A model generated the notes under the pieces. The model was not told the origin of the DNA. It searched no databases and saw nothing but the letters and a program-made list of their open reading frames with translations. Below, in pieces: positions 18,733 through 26,896 of a DNA stretch of 64,000 nt. Position numbers and translations under genes: made by a program. The DNA lies in NCBI GenBank assembly GCA_030148225.1, contig JASBTX010000033.1:1-64000 (forward strand). The letters run 5' to 3'. The DNA is from Paracoccaceae bacterium (GTDB taxonomy: Bacteria > Pseudomonadota > Alphaproteobacteria > Rhodobacterales > Rhodobacteraceae). Each line of letters starts with the position of its first letter. Position 1 is the stretch's first letter.

Positions 18733-18819
18733 TCCACTCTCCTCTTTCACAAGGACGTGGATTAGGGTCAAATCCTTACCAATGTGTATCCGGTTCAGAA
18801 TCAAATACGGGGAAATTTA

Positions 18820-19980
18820 ATGAACAAGGTTTCGATCCTGGGCGCGTCGCGGACACCGATGGGTGGATTTCAGGGCGTCTTCAATACCGTTACCGCACCC
18901 GAGCTGGGCGGTGCCGCGATCCGGGGTGCTATCGAAAATGCAGGCATTGCCCCCGCTCAGGTGGACGAGCTTCTGATGGGGTGTGTTCTGCCCGCGGGTC
19001 AGGGCCAGGCGCCCGCCCGTCAGGCCGGTTTCAACGCCGGGCTCGGGCAGGATGTGCCGGCCACGACCGTCAACAAGATGTGCGGATCGGGCATGAAAAC
19101 CGTGATGATGGCGCATGATCAGCTTGCACTCGGCGGACCAGAGATCGTCGTCGCAGGCGGGATGGAGAGCATGTCGCAGGCGCCATACCTTTTGCCCAAG
19201 ATGCGCGGCGGTGCCCGGATCGGGCATGGCGCGGTTCAGGACAGCATGTTTCTGGACGGTCTCGAAGACGCCTATGACAAGGGCCGCCTCATGGGCACAT
19301 TCGCCGAGGATTGCGCCAAACACTTTCAGTTCACGCGCGCGGATCAGGACAATTATGCGCTGACCTCGCTTGAAAATGCGCTGAACGCGCAAAAGGGTGC
19401 ATTTGACGGTGAAATCACACCCGTCACCGTTCGTTCGCGTAAGGGCGACACGACGATCAACGCCGATGAACAACCCGCCAATGCCCGCCCCGAAAAGATA
19501 CCGCATCTCAAACCGGCCTTCCGCGCCGACGGAACGGTGACCCCGGCCAACAGCAGCTCGATCTCGGACGGTGCCGCCGCGCTTGTCCTGACCAGAGGAG
19601 AGGTCCGTGGCGCCCGCGCCACGATATGCGGCCATGCCAGCCACGCACAGGAACCCGGCTGGTTTACCACCGCGCCTGTTCCCGCCGCACAGAAACTGCT
19701 CGCGAAAATCGGCTGGTCCACCGATGACGTCGATCTGTGGGAGGTGAACGAGGCCTTTGCTGTCGTGCCCATGGCCTTCATGCGGGAAATGGGCCTGCCG
19801 CGCGACAAGGTCAACGTCAACGGGGGCGCCTGCGCGCTGGGCCACCCGATCGGTGCATCGGGTGCGCGCATCATCGTCACGCTGCTCAACGCGCTTGAAA
19901 AACGCGGGCTGCGCCGCGGTGTGGCGGCGATCTGCATCGGCGGGGGCGAGGGCACTGCCATCGCCATCGAACTGACATGA
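18820..19980 (+). CDS. Acetyl-CoA C-acyltransferase (thiolase)
   Basis: A thiolase of 386 residues condensing or cleaving acyl-CoA and acetyl-CoA. The active-site Cys88 is in NKMCGSGMKTVM, the His in GGACALGHPIGASGAR and the second Cys in AAICIGGGEGTA; ANSSSISDGAAALVL is also diagnostic. Of the biosynthetic type by length and motif. It is followed by the msrC-like gene with an ATGA overlap. Because no phaB or other beta-oxidation gene is adjacent, ketogenesis, PHB synthesis, the ethylmalonyl-CoA pathway or amino-acid catabolism all remain possible. Confidence 0.92.
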   Translation: MNKVSILGASRTPMGGFQGVFNTVTAPELGGAAIRGAIENAGIAPAQVDELLMGCVLPAGQGQAPARQAGFNAGLGQDVPATTVNKMCGSGMKTVMMAHDQLALGGPEIVVAGGMESMSQAPYLLPKMRGGARIGHGAVQDSMFLDGLEDAYDKGRLMGTFAEDCAKHFQFTRADQDNYALTSLENALNAQKGAFDGEITPVTVRSRKGDTTINADEQPANARPEKIPHLKPAFRADGTVTPANSSSISDGAAALVLTRGEVRGARATICGHASHAQEPGWFTTAPVPAAQKLLAKIGWSTDDVDLWEVNEAFAVVPMAFMREMGLPRDKVNVNGGACALGHPIGASGARIIVTLLNALEKRGLRRGVAAICIGGGEGTAIAIELT

Positions 19981-20432
19981 GCGTGGATTATGCCCATCTG
20001 GCCCAAACTATCGACAGCCTGACCAGCGGTGAAACCGATCAGGTCGCGCTCATGGCGACCATCGCCTGCGAGGTGCACCAGTCCGATCCACGCTTTGACT
20101 GGACGGGATTTTACCGTGTCGTCGCGCCCGAACTGCTCAAGATCGGGCCCTATCAGGGCGGGCATGGTTGCCTGGTCATCCCGTTTTCGCGGGGCGTCTG
20201 CGGCGCTGCCGCCCGCAGCGGCCAGATACAGCTGGTGCCTGATGTCGATGCTTTTGACGACCATATCGCCTGTGCCAGTTCAACCCGTTCCGAACTTGTG
20301 ATCCCCGTGCGCGATGGTCAGGGCGGGATGATTGGCGTCTTTGATATCGACAGCAACCAGCCTGATGCCTTTACCCCACGCGACGCTGCGGAACTGGACG
20401 CAATCCTTCAAAGTGCGTTCAGACAAACATGA
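19977..20432 (+). CDS. msrC: Free methionine-(R)-sulfoxide reductase (GAF domain)
   Basis: A GAF-domain enzyme of 151 residues that reduces free Met-R-sulfoxide. Three cysteines are conserved at C65 (GGHGCLVIPF), C75 (SRGVCGAAA) and C99 (DHIACASSTRSELVIP); their spacing of 10 and 24 residues equals that of E. coli fRMsr (84, 94, 118). Translationally coupled to the thiolase by a 4-bp overlap. It belongs to the methionine-repair theme, as does the homocysteine methyltransferase of the next operon, although the two may not be co-transcribed. Confidence 0.9.
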   Translation: MSVDYAHLAQTIDSLTSGETDQVALMATIACEVHQSDPRFDWTGFYRVVAPELLKIGPYQGGHGCLVIPFSRGVCGAAARSGQIQLVPDVDAFDDHIACASSTRSELVIPVRDGQGGMIGVFDIDSNQPDAFTPRDAAELDAILQSAFRQT

Positions 20433-20504
20433 AATTTTCTTGCCTTTTTTCATGAATCGGCTCACTGTGAAATTTGAAGGGATTTTTTCATCAGGCGCGG
20501 GCCC
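20430..20504 (+). promoter_or_regulatory. AT-rich leader of the N-methyl/C1 operon with repeated TGAAATTT
   Basis: A short AT-rich stretch in GC-rich surroundings, immediately upstream of the XRE-cupin regulator. It holds two direct copies of TGAAATTT (20430-20437 and 20468-20475, 38 bp apart) and a TTCATGAA palindrome near 20450. It probably contains the operon promoter and may contain an autoregulatory operator; this is an inference from position and composition only. Confidence 0.4.
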
Positions 20505-21077
20505 GTGTTGCAGGAACAGTTCACCCGATCAGACAGGCTGGGCGCCGATCTCCGCGCGCTCAGAAAATCGCGCGGCCTGACCCTGCACAGTCTGGCCGAC
20601 ACGCTGGGGCGTTCCGTCGGTTGGCTCAGTCAGGTCGAGCGGAACCTTTCAGAACCGTCGATCGCCGATCTCGGCCAGATCGCCTCGGCGCTGGATGTCG
20701 ATGTGACCAGCCTTTTCAGTGCCGAAGCAGCGACGGAAGATGAAGCCGAATTCATTGTCAGGCGCGATGCCCGTCGGCCGATTGGCTCGCGCGCGGCGGG
20801 CCTTGAAGAAGAACTCCTCTCACCCGACCTGACCGACGAGTTCGAGGTCGTGCATTCCACCTTCGCCCCCGGCGCGAAAATCACCGAAGCCGTGCGCCGC
20901 CCCACGCAAGAGGTGGGCTTTCTCCTGTCGGGCCGGCTCGATCTCTGGGTCGAGGACAAGACATTCCGCCTTGGCGCTGGTGACAGTTTCCGCATTCGCG
21001 GTGAATCTTTTCGCTGGTCAAACCCTTATGGCGAACCTGCCGTTGCGATCTGGGTGATCGCACCGCCGGTTTACTGA
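20505..21077 (+). CDS. XRE-family regulator with C-terminal cupin domain
   Basis: A 190-residue transcription factor: helix-turn-helix at residues about 12-66 (LGADLRALRKSRGLTLHSLADTLGRSVGWLSQVERNLSEPSIADL) and a cupin ligand-binding domain at about 115-188 (TEAVRRPTQEVGFLLSGRLDLWVEDKTFRLGAGDSFRI). This PuuR-like architecture commonly senses small amines or amino acids. The start is a GTG at 20505 (TTG 20508 possible). It is the first gene of a gap-less ten-gene plus-strand operon and is therefore its likely local regulator. Confidence 0.88.
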   Translation: MLQEQFTRSDRLGADLRALRKSRGLTLHSLADTLGRSVGWLSQVERNLSEPSIADLGQIASALDVDVTSLFSAEAATEDEAEFIVRRDARRPIGSRAAGLEEELLSPDLTDEFEVVHSTFAPGAKITEAVRRPTQEVGFLLSGRLDLWVEDKTFRLGAGDSFRIRGESFRWSNPYGEPAVAIWVIAPPVY

Positions 21078-21084
21078 GGCCGAC

Positions 21085-21702
21085 ATGAGCTTTTCGGGCT
21101 GGATCATATTCGCGACATTCTGGGCGGTCTTTGTCACCACCCCGGGACCAAATGCGGTCAACTGCATCTCGAACGGCATGACATTCGGTCTGCGCCGCGC
21201 GCTTTGGGGCGTGGCCGCCATCCTGACACAGGCCACACTCTTTCTCACCCTCAGCGCCTTTGGCGTCACCGCACTGATCACTGCGTCGCCCGCAATCTTC
21301 TTCTTTGCAAAAATACTCGGCGCAGGTTTCCTGATCTGGATCGGCATACGGGGTTGGCTGACGGCCGCCACACCACCCCCTGCCACGACGCCCTCGCACA
21401 GGATCTACCTCAGTGCCCTCGCCATCGCGACCTTCAACGCCAAGAGTGTCGCCGGTTATCTCGCGGCCTTTACCCAGTTCGTTCAGACCGATGTACCGGT
21501 CATGGATCAGATGAGCGTCATCATGCCCACCGCGCTGACTCTGACGGCGCTCAGCTACACGGGCTATTCGCTGATGGGTGCCGTTCTGGGCCGTACCGCG
21601 CTGGGCACCGTATTCGCCGCCGGCTTCCGCCGCTTCATGGCAGTCTGCTTTATCCTTTATGGCATCTTGCTGGGTGGCTCAGTTGCAGGAGCACGAGCAT
21701 GA
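21085..21702 (+). CDS. LysE/RhtB-family exporter (first copy)
   Basis: A 205-residue membrane protein with about six hydrophobic segments; the family motif near the N-terminus is TPGPNAVNCISNGMTFGLRRALWG. LysE/RhtB proteins export amino acids and related amines. It begins 7 bp after the regulator and ends overlapping the next start (ATGA). Paralogous, though not closely, to the exporter at 22474-23097 in the same operon. Confidence 0.88.
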   Translation: MSFSGWIIFATFWAVFVTTPGPNAVNCISNGMTFGLRRALWGVAAILTQATLFLTLSAFGVTALITASPAIFFFAKILGAGFLIWIGIRGWLTAATPPPATTPSHRIYLSALAIATFNAKSVAGYLAAFTQFVQTDVPVMDQMSVIMPTALTLTALSYTGYSLMGAVLGRTALGTVFAAGFRRFMAVCFILYGILLGGSVAGARA

Positions 21703-22091
21703 GCCTGCGCGGAAGCTGCGAATGCGGCCAGGTCACCTTTGAACTCAACGGGCCTCTCAGGGATGTCATCTTCTGCCATTGCAGCCAGTGCCGCAAAACA
21801 TCGGGCCATCACTGGGCCGCGACGCGGCTGGATCAGGACAACCTGGTCTTCATGTCCGATGCCACGCTGAAATGGTATCGCTCATCGGATGCCGCGCGGC
21901 GCGGTTTCTGTGGCGCCTGCGGCTCATCGCTCTTCTATCGGCGCGACAACGATTCCGGGATAGCCGTCGCCGCCGGTGCGCTTGACGGACCGACGGGCCT
22001 TGGCCGGATCGATCACATCTTTACCGGCGAAAAGGGTGATTACTACGAGATCACCGATGGCCTTCCGCAATTTACGGAATGGAGGCGCTGA
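21699..22091 (+). CDS. GFA/CENP-V zinc-binding protein (first copy)
   Basis: A 130-residue member of the glutathione-dependent formaldehyde-activating (GFA) family. The zinc cysteines are visible as CECGQV, CHCSQCRK and CGACGSSLF. The long open frame reaching back to 21204 is only the shadow of the LysE gene; ATG 21699 overlaps that gene's stop. Gfa of Paracoccus was proposed to promote S-hydroxymethylglutathione formation; most family members are untested, so the activity is an inference supported mainly by the neighbouring demethylating flavoproteins. Confidence 0.85.
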   Translation: MSLRGSCECGQVTFELNGPLRDVIFCHCSQCRKTSGHHWAATRLDQDNLVFMSDATLKWYRSSDAARRGFCGACGSSLFYRRDNDSGIAVAAGALDGPTGLGRIDHIFTGEKGDYYEITDGLPQFTEWRR

Positions 22092-22471
22092 TGCTCACAG
22101 GTTCCTGTCTTTGCGGTCAGGTCGCCTATGCGGTCCGGAACGCCCCCGCAACCGGCACGGCCTGTCACTGCGGCCAGTGTCGTCGCCAGTCCGGGCATCT
22201 CTGGGCCTCTGCCGACGTGCCTGACAGTGATTTCAGCCTGACCCGCGATGATGGCCTGAAATGGTTTGCGGCCTCCCCCATGGCAAAACGGGGGTTCTGT
22301 GCCCATTGCGGGTCATTCCTGTTCTGGAAAGAGAACGGCAGCGACAGTATCTCTTTCAGCCTCGGATCGATCGACAGCCCGACGGGTCTGCGGCTGGCTG
22401 AACATATCTTTACCGCGCATCAGGGCGATTATTACGACCTGAACGACGACCTGCCAAAGCGGGAGGACTGA
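22091..22471 (+). CDS. GFA/CENP-V zinc-binding protein (second copy)
   Basis: A 126-residue paralogue of the preceding gene with the same zinc motifs (CLCGQVAY, CHCGQCRRQSGH, CAHCGSFLF) and the same C-terminal pattern (AEHIFTAHQGDYYDLNDDLP beside DHIFTGEKGDYYEITDGLP). The start ATG 22091 shares a base with the previous stop and has GGAGG 5 bases upstream, so 22079 is rejected. The copies have diverged widely, so the duplication is old or the two were recruited separately. Confidence 0.85.
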   Translation: MLTGSCLCGQVAYAVRNAPATGTACHCGQCRRQSGHLWASADVPDSDFSLTRDDGLKWFAASPMAKRGFCAHCGSFLFWKENGSDSISFSLGSIDSPTGLRLAEHIFTAHQGDYYDLNDDLPKRED

Positions 22472-22473
22472 GC

Positions 22474-23097
22474 ATGTGGGAATTCATCACCGGCTTTGAC
22501 CCGGCCACGCTCACCGCCTTCATCCTGGCCGGGCTGGTCCTGAACCTGACACCGGGGGCGGATTTTGTCTTTGTCACCGCCAGCGGTATCAGCGGCGGCC
22601 CCCGGGCCGGGCTGGCCGCGGCGGTCGGCGTGACCAGCGGTGTCGCGGTTCATATCGCGGCTGCGGCTGCCGGTATCTCTGCCCTGCTGATCGCCTATCC
22701 GGCTACCTATGATGCCATCCGCTATGCCGGTGCCGCCTATCTGGTTTTCATCGCCGTTCAGGCATGGCGCGCCTCGGGCGATCTGGCCAAGGGGCGTGCC
22801 GCCATCCACCCAAGCACCGCCCTATGGCGTGGCTTTCTGACCAATCTACTGAACCCGAAGACGGCGCTCTTCATCTTTGCGTTCATTCCGCAATTCACTG
22901 ATCCGGCCATCGGGTCATTTCCGGCTCAGATCCTGTTTCTGGGTCTGATTTTCTGGATCAACGGCACCATCCTGATCCTGCTGCTGGGCCTCATGGCGGG
23001 CAAATTTACCCACGTGCTGCGCCGGCATGTGAAACTGCTGAACAAACTGACTGCAATACTCTTCGGCGGCCTCGCGGCGCGCCTGATCATCGATTGA
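22474..23097 (+). CDS. LysE/RhtB-family exporter (second copy)
   Basis: A 207-residue LysE-type exporter with LAGLVLNLTPGADFVFVTASGISGGPRAGLAAAVGV at the N-terminus and NLLNPKTALFIFAFIPQF in the middle, both typical. Starts 2 bp after the second GFA gene. With the first exporter it suggests that the operon's substrate or product is a small amino compound that must be kept below a toxic level. Confidence 0.9.
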   Translation: MWEFITGFDPATLTAFILAGLVLNLTPGADFVFVTASGISGGPRAGLAAAVGVTSGVAVHIAAAAAGISALLIAYPATYDAIRYAGAAYLVFIAVQAWRASGDLAKGRAAIHPSTALWRGFLTNLLNPKTALFIFAFIPQFTDPAIGSFPAQILFLGLIFWINGTILILLLGLMAGKFTHVLRRHVKLLNKLTAILFGGLAARLIID

Positions 23098-23113
23098 GGG
23101 AGAAGGATCAATC

Positions 23114-25561
23114 ATGGCTGACTTTCCGACAACGGCCCGCGTGGTCATCATCGGCGGAGGCGTCGTAGGCACCTCGACGCTTTACCATCTGGCCAAGGCG
23201 GGCTGGAGTGATTGCGTGCTGCTCGAGAAAAACGAGCTGACGGCCGGGTCAACGTGGCACGCTGCAGGCAATGTGCCGAATTTCGCCGGGTCCTGGGGTG
23301 TGATGAACATCCAACGCTACTCGGCCGAGATGTATCGCACCTTGGGCGAGGATGTCGGCTATCCGATGAACTATCACGTCACCGGCTCGGTCCGGCTGGC
23401 CCATACCAAAGAGCGTATGCAGGAATTCGAGCGCGTCGCGGGCATGGGCCGCTATCAGGGGCTGCAGATGGATATCTGTTCGCCCGAAGAGTTGCTCGAA
23501 CACCATCCCTTCATGGAAACGCATGACATTCTGGGCGGCCTCTGGGATCCGCTGGACGGGGATATTGACCCGGCCCAGCTGACCCAGGCCATGGCCAAGG
23601 GCGCCCGCGAAGCAGGCGGCCGGATCGAGCGGTTCTGCCCGGTTACCGGCATCGACCGGGATGGTGACGAGTGGATCGTCAAGACCGACAAGGGCGATAT
23701 CCGTTGCGAATTCGTCGTCAACTGTGCAGGCTATTATGCCCAGCGCGTGGGCGAAATGTTCAAACCATTTGGCGGGCGTACCGTGCCCATGGTGGTCATG
23801 TCGCACCAGTATTTCCTGACCGAACCGATTGCCGAGCTGGAGGCGTGGACCAAGGAAACGGGCAGAAAACTGCCCATCATCCGCGATGTCGATATTTCCT
23901 ATTACCTGCGGCAGGAAAAAACCGGGCTGAACCTTGGCCCGTACGAGCGCAACTGCAAGGCGCATTGGGTCACCCCCGACGATCCCATGCCCGAGGATTT
24001 CTCGTTCGAGCTCTATCCCGATGATCTGGAGCGGCTGGAATTTTACATCGAGGACGCGATGGCGCGGCTGCCGCTGTTGGGAACGGCGGGTGTCGGCCGC
24101 AACATCAACGGCCCGATCCCCTATGCGCCCGACGGTCTGCCGATGATCGGCCCGATGCCGGGGGTCAAGAACGCGTTCGAAGGCCACAGCTTTACCTTTG
24201 GCATCGCCCAGGGCGGCGGCGCTGGCAAAGTGCTGTCGGAATGGATCATGCATGGCGAGACCGAGCTGGACATGTGGGCCTGCGACCCGCGCCGCTATAC
24301 CGATTATACCGATCACGATTATTGCCACGCCAAGGCGCTGGAAACCTATGGCCACGAATACGCCATGCATTTCCCGCATCACGAATGGCCCGCCGGTCGT
24401 GACAAGAAACTGTCACCCATTGATGCCAAAATCCGCGAACTTGGCGGCGTGATGGGCGCCTATAACGGCTGGGAACGCGCCAACTGGTTCGCGCAGCCCG
24501 GCGATGACACATCCGAGGCCGCGACCGAGACGTGGGGCCGCAATGGCCCGTGGGAGCCGCGCATCAGGGAAGAGGTCGAGGCGGTACGCGACGGTGTCGG
24601 CGTACTGGATCTGGCCGGATTTTCCCGTTTCAACCTGACGGGTGAGGGTGCCGCGGAATTCCTGCGCGGACGGATTGCTGGTGCCCTGCCCAAAGTCGGG
24701 CGCATGACGCTGGGCTATTTCCCGGATTCACGCGGGCGCATCCTGACGGAAATGTCGATCATGCGCCATACCGAGGATCACTTTACCCTGATCACCGCCG
24801 CCATCGCCCAGTGGCACGATTTCGAGATGCTGCGCAACGCCCTGCCCGAGGGGCTGAGCCTGACGGATCACACCACCGAATATTCGACGCTGATCGTCTG
24901 CGGACCGACATCGCGCGCATTGTTCGAGGCGATGGGCACAGATGCCGATCTGACCGCATCCTGGCTATCGATACAGCCCGCCAAGGTTGCCGGCATCGAT
25001 TGCGCCCTGGCGCGCGTATCCTTTGCCGGGGAACTGGGCTGGGAAATTCATGCCGCCATCGCCGATATCCCGGCGCTTTACGACGCGGTGCTGGCAGGTG
25101 GCGCGAAACCCTTTGGCATGTACGCGTTGAATTCCATGCGGCTCGAGAAAGGCTATCGCGCGTGGAAGGGTGACCTGTCGACGGATTACACCCTGCTCGA
25201 GGGAGGGCTGGAACGTTTCGTCAAACTTGACAAACCGCAGGATTACCCCGGCAAGGCCGCGCTGATGAACGAAAAGCAGCAAGGCCGGAAAAAGGGTTTT
25301 GTCACGCTCGTCGTCGAGGCCGAAGACGCGGATGCCCCCTATATGTCCACCGTCTGGCATGGCGACAGGGTTGTCGGCGAGACCACTTCCGGCGGCTGGG
25401 GTTACCGTGTCGGCAAATCCATCGCCCTGGGCATGGTCGAAGCCCCACTCGCCACACCGGGAACCGCGCTGGAGGTCGAAATTTTCGGCAAACGCTGCAA
25501 GGCGGTCGTGCAAGAGGATCAGCCGCTTTGGGATCCGGCCAACGAACGGTTGAGGGCATGA
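23114..25561 (+). CDS. DMGDH/sarcosine-dehydrogenase-type FAD protein with GcvT domain (first copy)
   Basis: An 815-residue two-domain oxidoreductase. The N-terminal DAO-type FAD domain has RVVIIGGGVVGTSTLYHLAKAG at residues 9-30 and GSTWHAAG with His49, the position that binds FAD covalently in dimethylglycine dehydrogenase. A central FAO-type linker follows (WERANWFA), then a GcvT/aminomethyltransferase C-terminal half (residues about 430-815) of the kind that takes up the one-carbon unit on tetrahydrofolate. Expected to oxidatively demethylate an N-methyl amine such as dimethylglycine or sarcosine. Which substrate it uses, and how it differs from the second copy, cannot be read by eye. Confidence 0.88.
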   Translation: MADFPTTARVVIIGGGVVGTSTLYHLAKAGWSDCVLLEKNELTAGSTWHAAGNVPNFAGSWGVMNIQRYSAEMYRTLGEDVGYPMNYHVTGSVRLAHTKERMQEFERVAGMGRYQGLQMDICSPEELLEHHPFMETHDILGGLWDPLDGDIDPAQLTQAMAKGAREAGGRIERFCPVTGIDRDGDEWIVKTDKGDIRCEFVVNCAGYYAQRVGEMFKPFGGRTVPMVVMSHQYFLTEPIAELEAWTKETGRKLPIIRDVDISYYLRQEKTGLNLGPYERNCKAHWVTPDDPMPEDFSFELYPDDLERLEFYIEDAMARLPLLGTAGVGRNINGPIPYAPDGLPMIGPMPGVKNAFEGHSFTFGIAQGGGAGKVLSEWIMHGETELDMWACDPRRYTDYTDHDYCHAKALETYGHEYAMHFPHHEWPAGRDKKLSPIDAKIRELGGVMGAYNGWERANWFAQPGDDTSEAATETWGRNGPWEPRIREEVEAVRDGVGVLDLAGFSRFNLTGEGAAEFLRGRIAGALPKVGRMTLGYFPDSRGRILTEMSIMRHTEDHFTLITAAIAQWHDFEMLRNALPEGLSLTDHTTEYSTLIVCGPTSRALFEAMGTDADLTASWLSIQPAKVAGIDCALARVSFAGELGWEIHAAIADIPALYDAVLAGGAKPFGMYALNSMRLEKGYRAWKGDLSTDYTLLEGGLERFVKLDKPQDYPGKAALMNEKQQGRKKGFVTLVVEAEDADAPYMSTVWHGDRVVGETTSGGWGYRVGKSIALGMVEAPLATPGTALEVEIFGKRCKAVVQEDQPLWDPANERLRA

Positions 25562-25571
25562 GGACAACCGG

Positions 25572-26444
25572 ATGACCATCACCATCCTAGACGGAGGCAT
25601 GGGCCAGGAGCTGATCGCCCGCAGTGGCAAGGCGACTGGCCTCTGGTCCACGCAGGCGCTGATCGATCAGCCCGAACTGGTGCGCGAGGTGCATGACGAT
25701 TATTTCGCCGCCGGGGCGATGGTCGCCACCGCCGATACCTATGCCATCCTGCCTGACCGTCTGGAAACGCTGGGCCTGTCGGGAGAGCTTGAGCAGCTGT
25801 TGCGCCTTGCCTGCCGGATTGCCGTCGATGCGCGCGATGCGCACGGGCGCGGGCTGGTGGCGGGATCGCTCGGGCCGCAGGGGTTTTCCTATCAGCCCGA
25901 TCTCTGCCCGCCTGCCGATCAGGCGGCTGCGGCCTATGCACCAATTGCCGCCATTCAGGCCGAGTATGTCGACGTGCATATCTGTGAAACCATGGCCTCG
26001 GTCGATCAGGCGCGCGGCGGGCTGATGGGGGCTGCTGCATCGCCCAAACCCACATGGCTTGCGCTGTCGGTCGATGATGGCGATGGCACTCGGCTGAGAT
26101 CGGGCGAACCGCTGGAGGCAGTGTTTCCGCTCCTGGATGAGTTCGAACCGGCTGCCGTTCTGCTGAACTGCTCGATGCCCGAGGCGATCGACACCGCCAT
26201 TCCGATCATTGCGCGACAGTCGCGCCCGTTTGGGGCCTATGCCAACGGGTTTACCGGCATTTCGGATGCGTTTGACCACATTGGTGCCACCGTCGATGTC
26301 CTCTCGGCCCGGCAGGACCTTGGGCCGGTGGCTTATGCCGATTTCGCCAGCGGCTGGGCCGGGGCCGGGGCAACACTGATCGGCGGCTGCTGCGAGGTTG
26401 GCCCGGATCATATCCGGGAACTCGCACGGAGGTTTGGCCAGTGA
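25572..26444 (+). CDS. Zinc-dependent homocysteine S-methyltransferase family protein
   Basis: A 290-residue (beta/alpha)8 methyltransferase of the BHMT/MmuM superfamily. The zinc ligands are visible: Cys in VLLNCSMPEA and the pair in LIGGCCEVGPDHI near the C-terminus; the N-terminal ILDGGMGQEL is diagnostic. It transfers a methyl group from a donor such as betaine or S-methylmethionine to homocysteine. Lying between two DMGDH-type genes, a betaine donor (yielding dimethylglycine) is the most economical reading, but it is inference. Confidence 0.85.
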   Translation: MTITILDGGMGQELIARSGKATGLWSTQALIDQPELVREVHDDYFAAGAMVATADTYAILPDRLETLGLSGELEQLLRLACRIAVDARDAHGRGLVAGSLGPQGFSYQPDLCPPADQAAAAYAPIAAIQAEYVDVHICETMASVDQARGGLMGAAASPKPTWLALSVDDGDGTRLRSGEPLEAVFPLLDEFEPAAVLLNCSMPEAIDTAIPIIARQSRPFGAYANGFTGISDAFDHIGATVDVLSARQDLGPVAYADFASGWAGAGATLIGGCCEVGPDHIRELARRFGQ

Positions 26445-26896
26445 TCCCCGCCGCCGCTGTCAAAACCATCGAAACCTGGCGGCTGGGCTTTGTCGCAACC
26501 GTCAGCGCGGGCGGACGACCCAATGTCAGCCCCAAGGGCACCTTTGTCGTGCTGGATGATGAGACCATTGCCTTTGGTGAAATCCGTTCGCCCCAGACCG
26601 TGACCAACCTGACAAACATGCCCGAGGTCGAGGTCAATTTTGTCGATCCCTTTGCGCGCAAGGGCGTGCGCCTGCGTGGCAAGGCCACGATGATCCGGCG
26701 CGGAACCGAGGCCTTTGACGCCCTCATCCCGAAATGGGAGGCGCTTTGGGGTGCGCTGAGTGACCGTATCAACATGATCGTCAGCATCCATGTCGATGCC
26801 GTCCGTCCGCTGAGCACACCGCCCTATGACGACGGCGTCACCGAGGAAGAGATGATCGCCCTTTACAAACAGAAATTCGCGGATATCTACCCGTGA
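26441..26896 (+). CDS. Pyridoxamine-5'-phosphate-oxidase-like FMN protein
   Basis: A 151-residue split-barrel protein (LGFVATVSAGGRPNVSPKGTFVVLDDETIAFGEIRSPQT), a general FMN- or F420-binding fold. The ATGA overlap with the methyltransferase and GTGA overlap with the next gene show it is part of the operon. The function is unknown: it could reduce a small molecule or scavenge flavin. Confidence 0.8.
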   Translation: MIPAAAVKTIETWRLGFVATVSAGGRPNVSPKGTFVVLDDETIAFGEIRSPQTVTNLTNMPEVEVNFVDPFARKGVRLRGKATMIRRGTEAFDALIPKWEALWGALSDRINMIVSIHVDAVRPLSTPPYDDGVTEEEMIALYKQKFADIYP

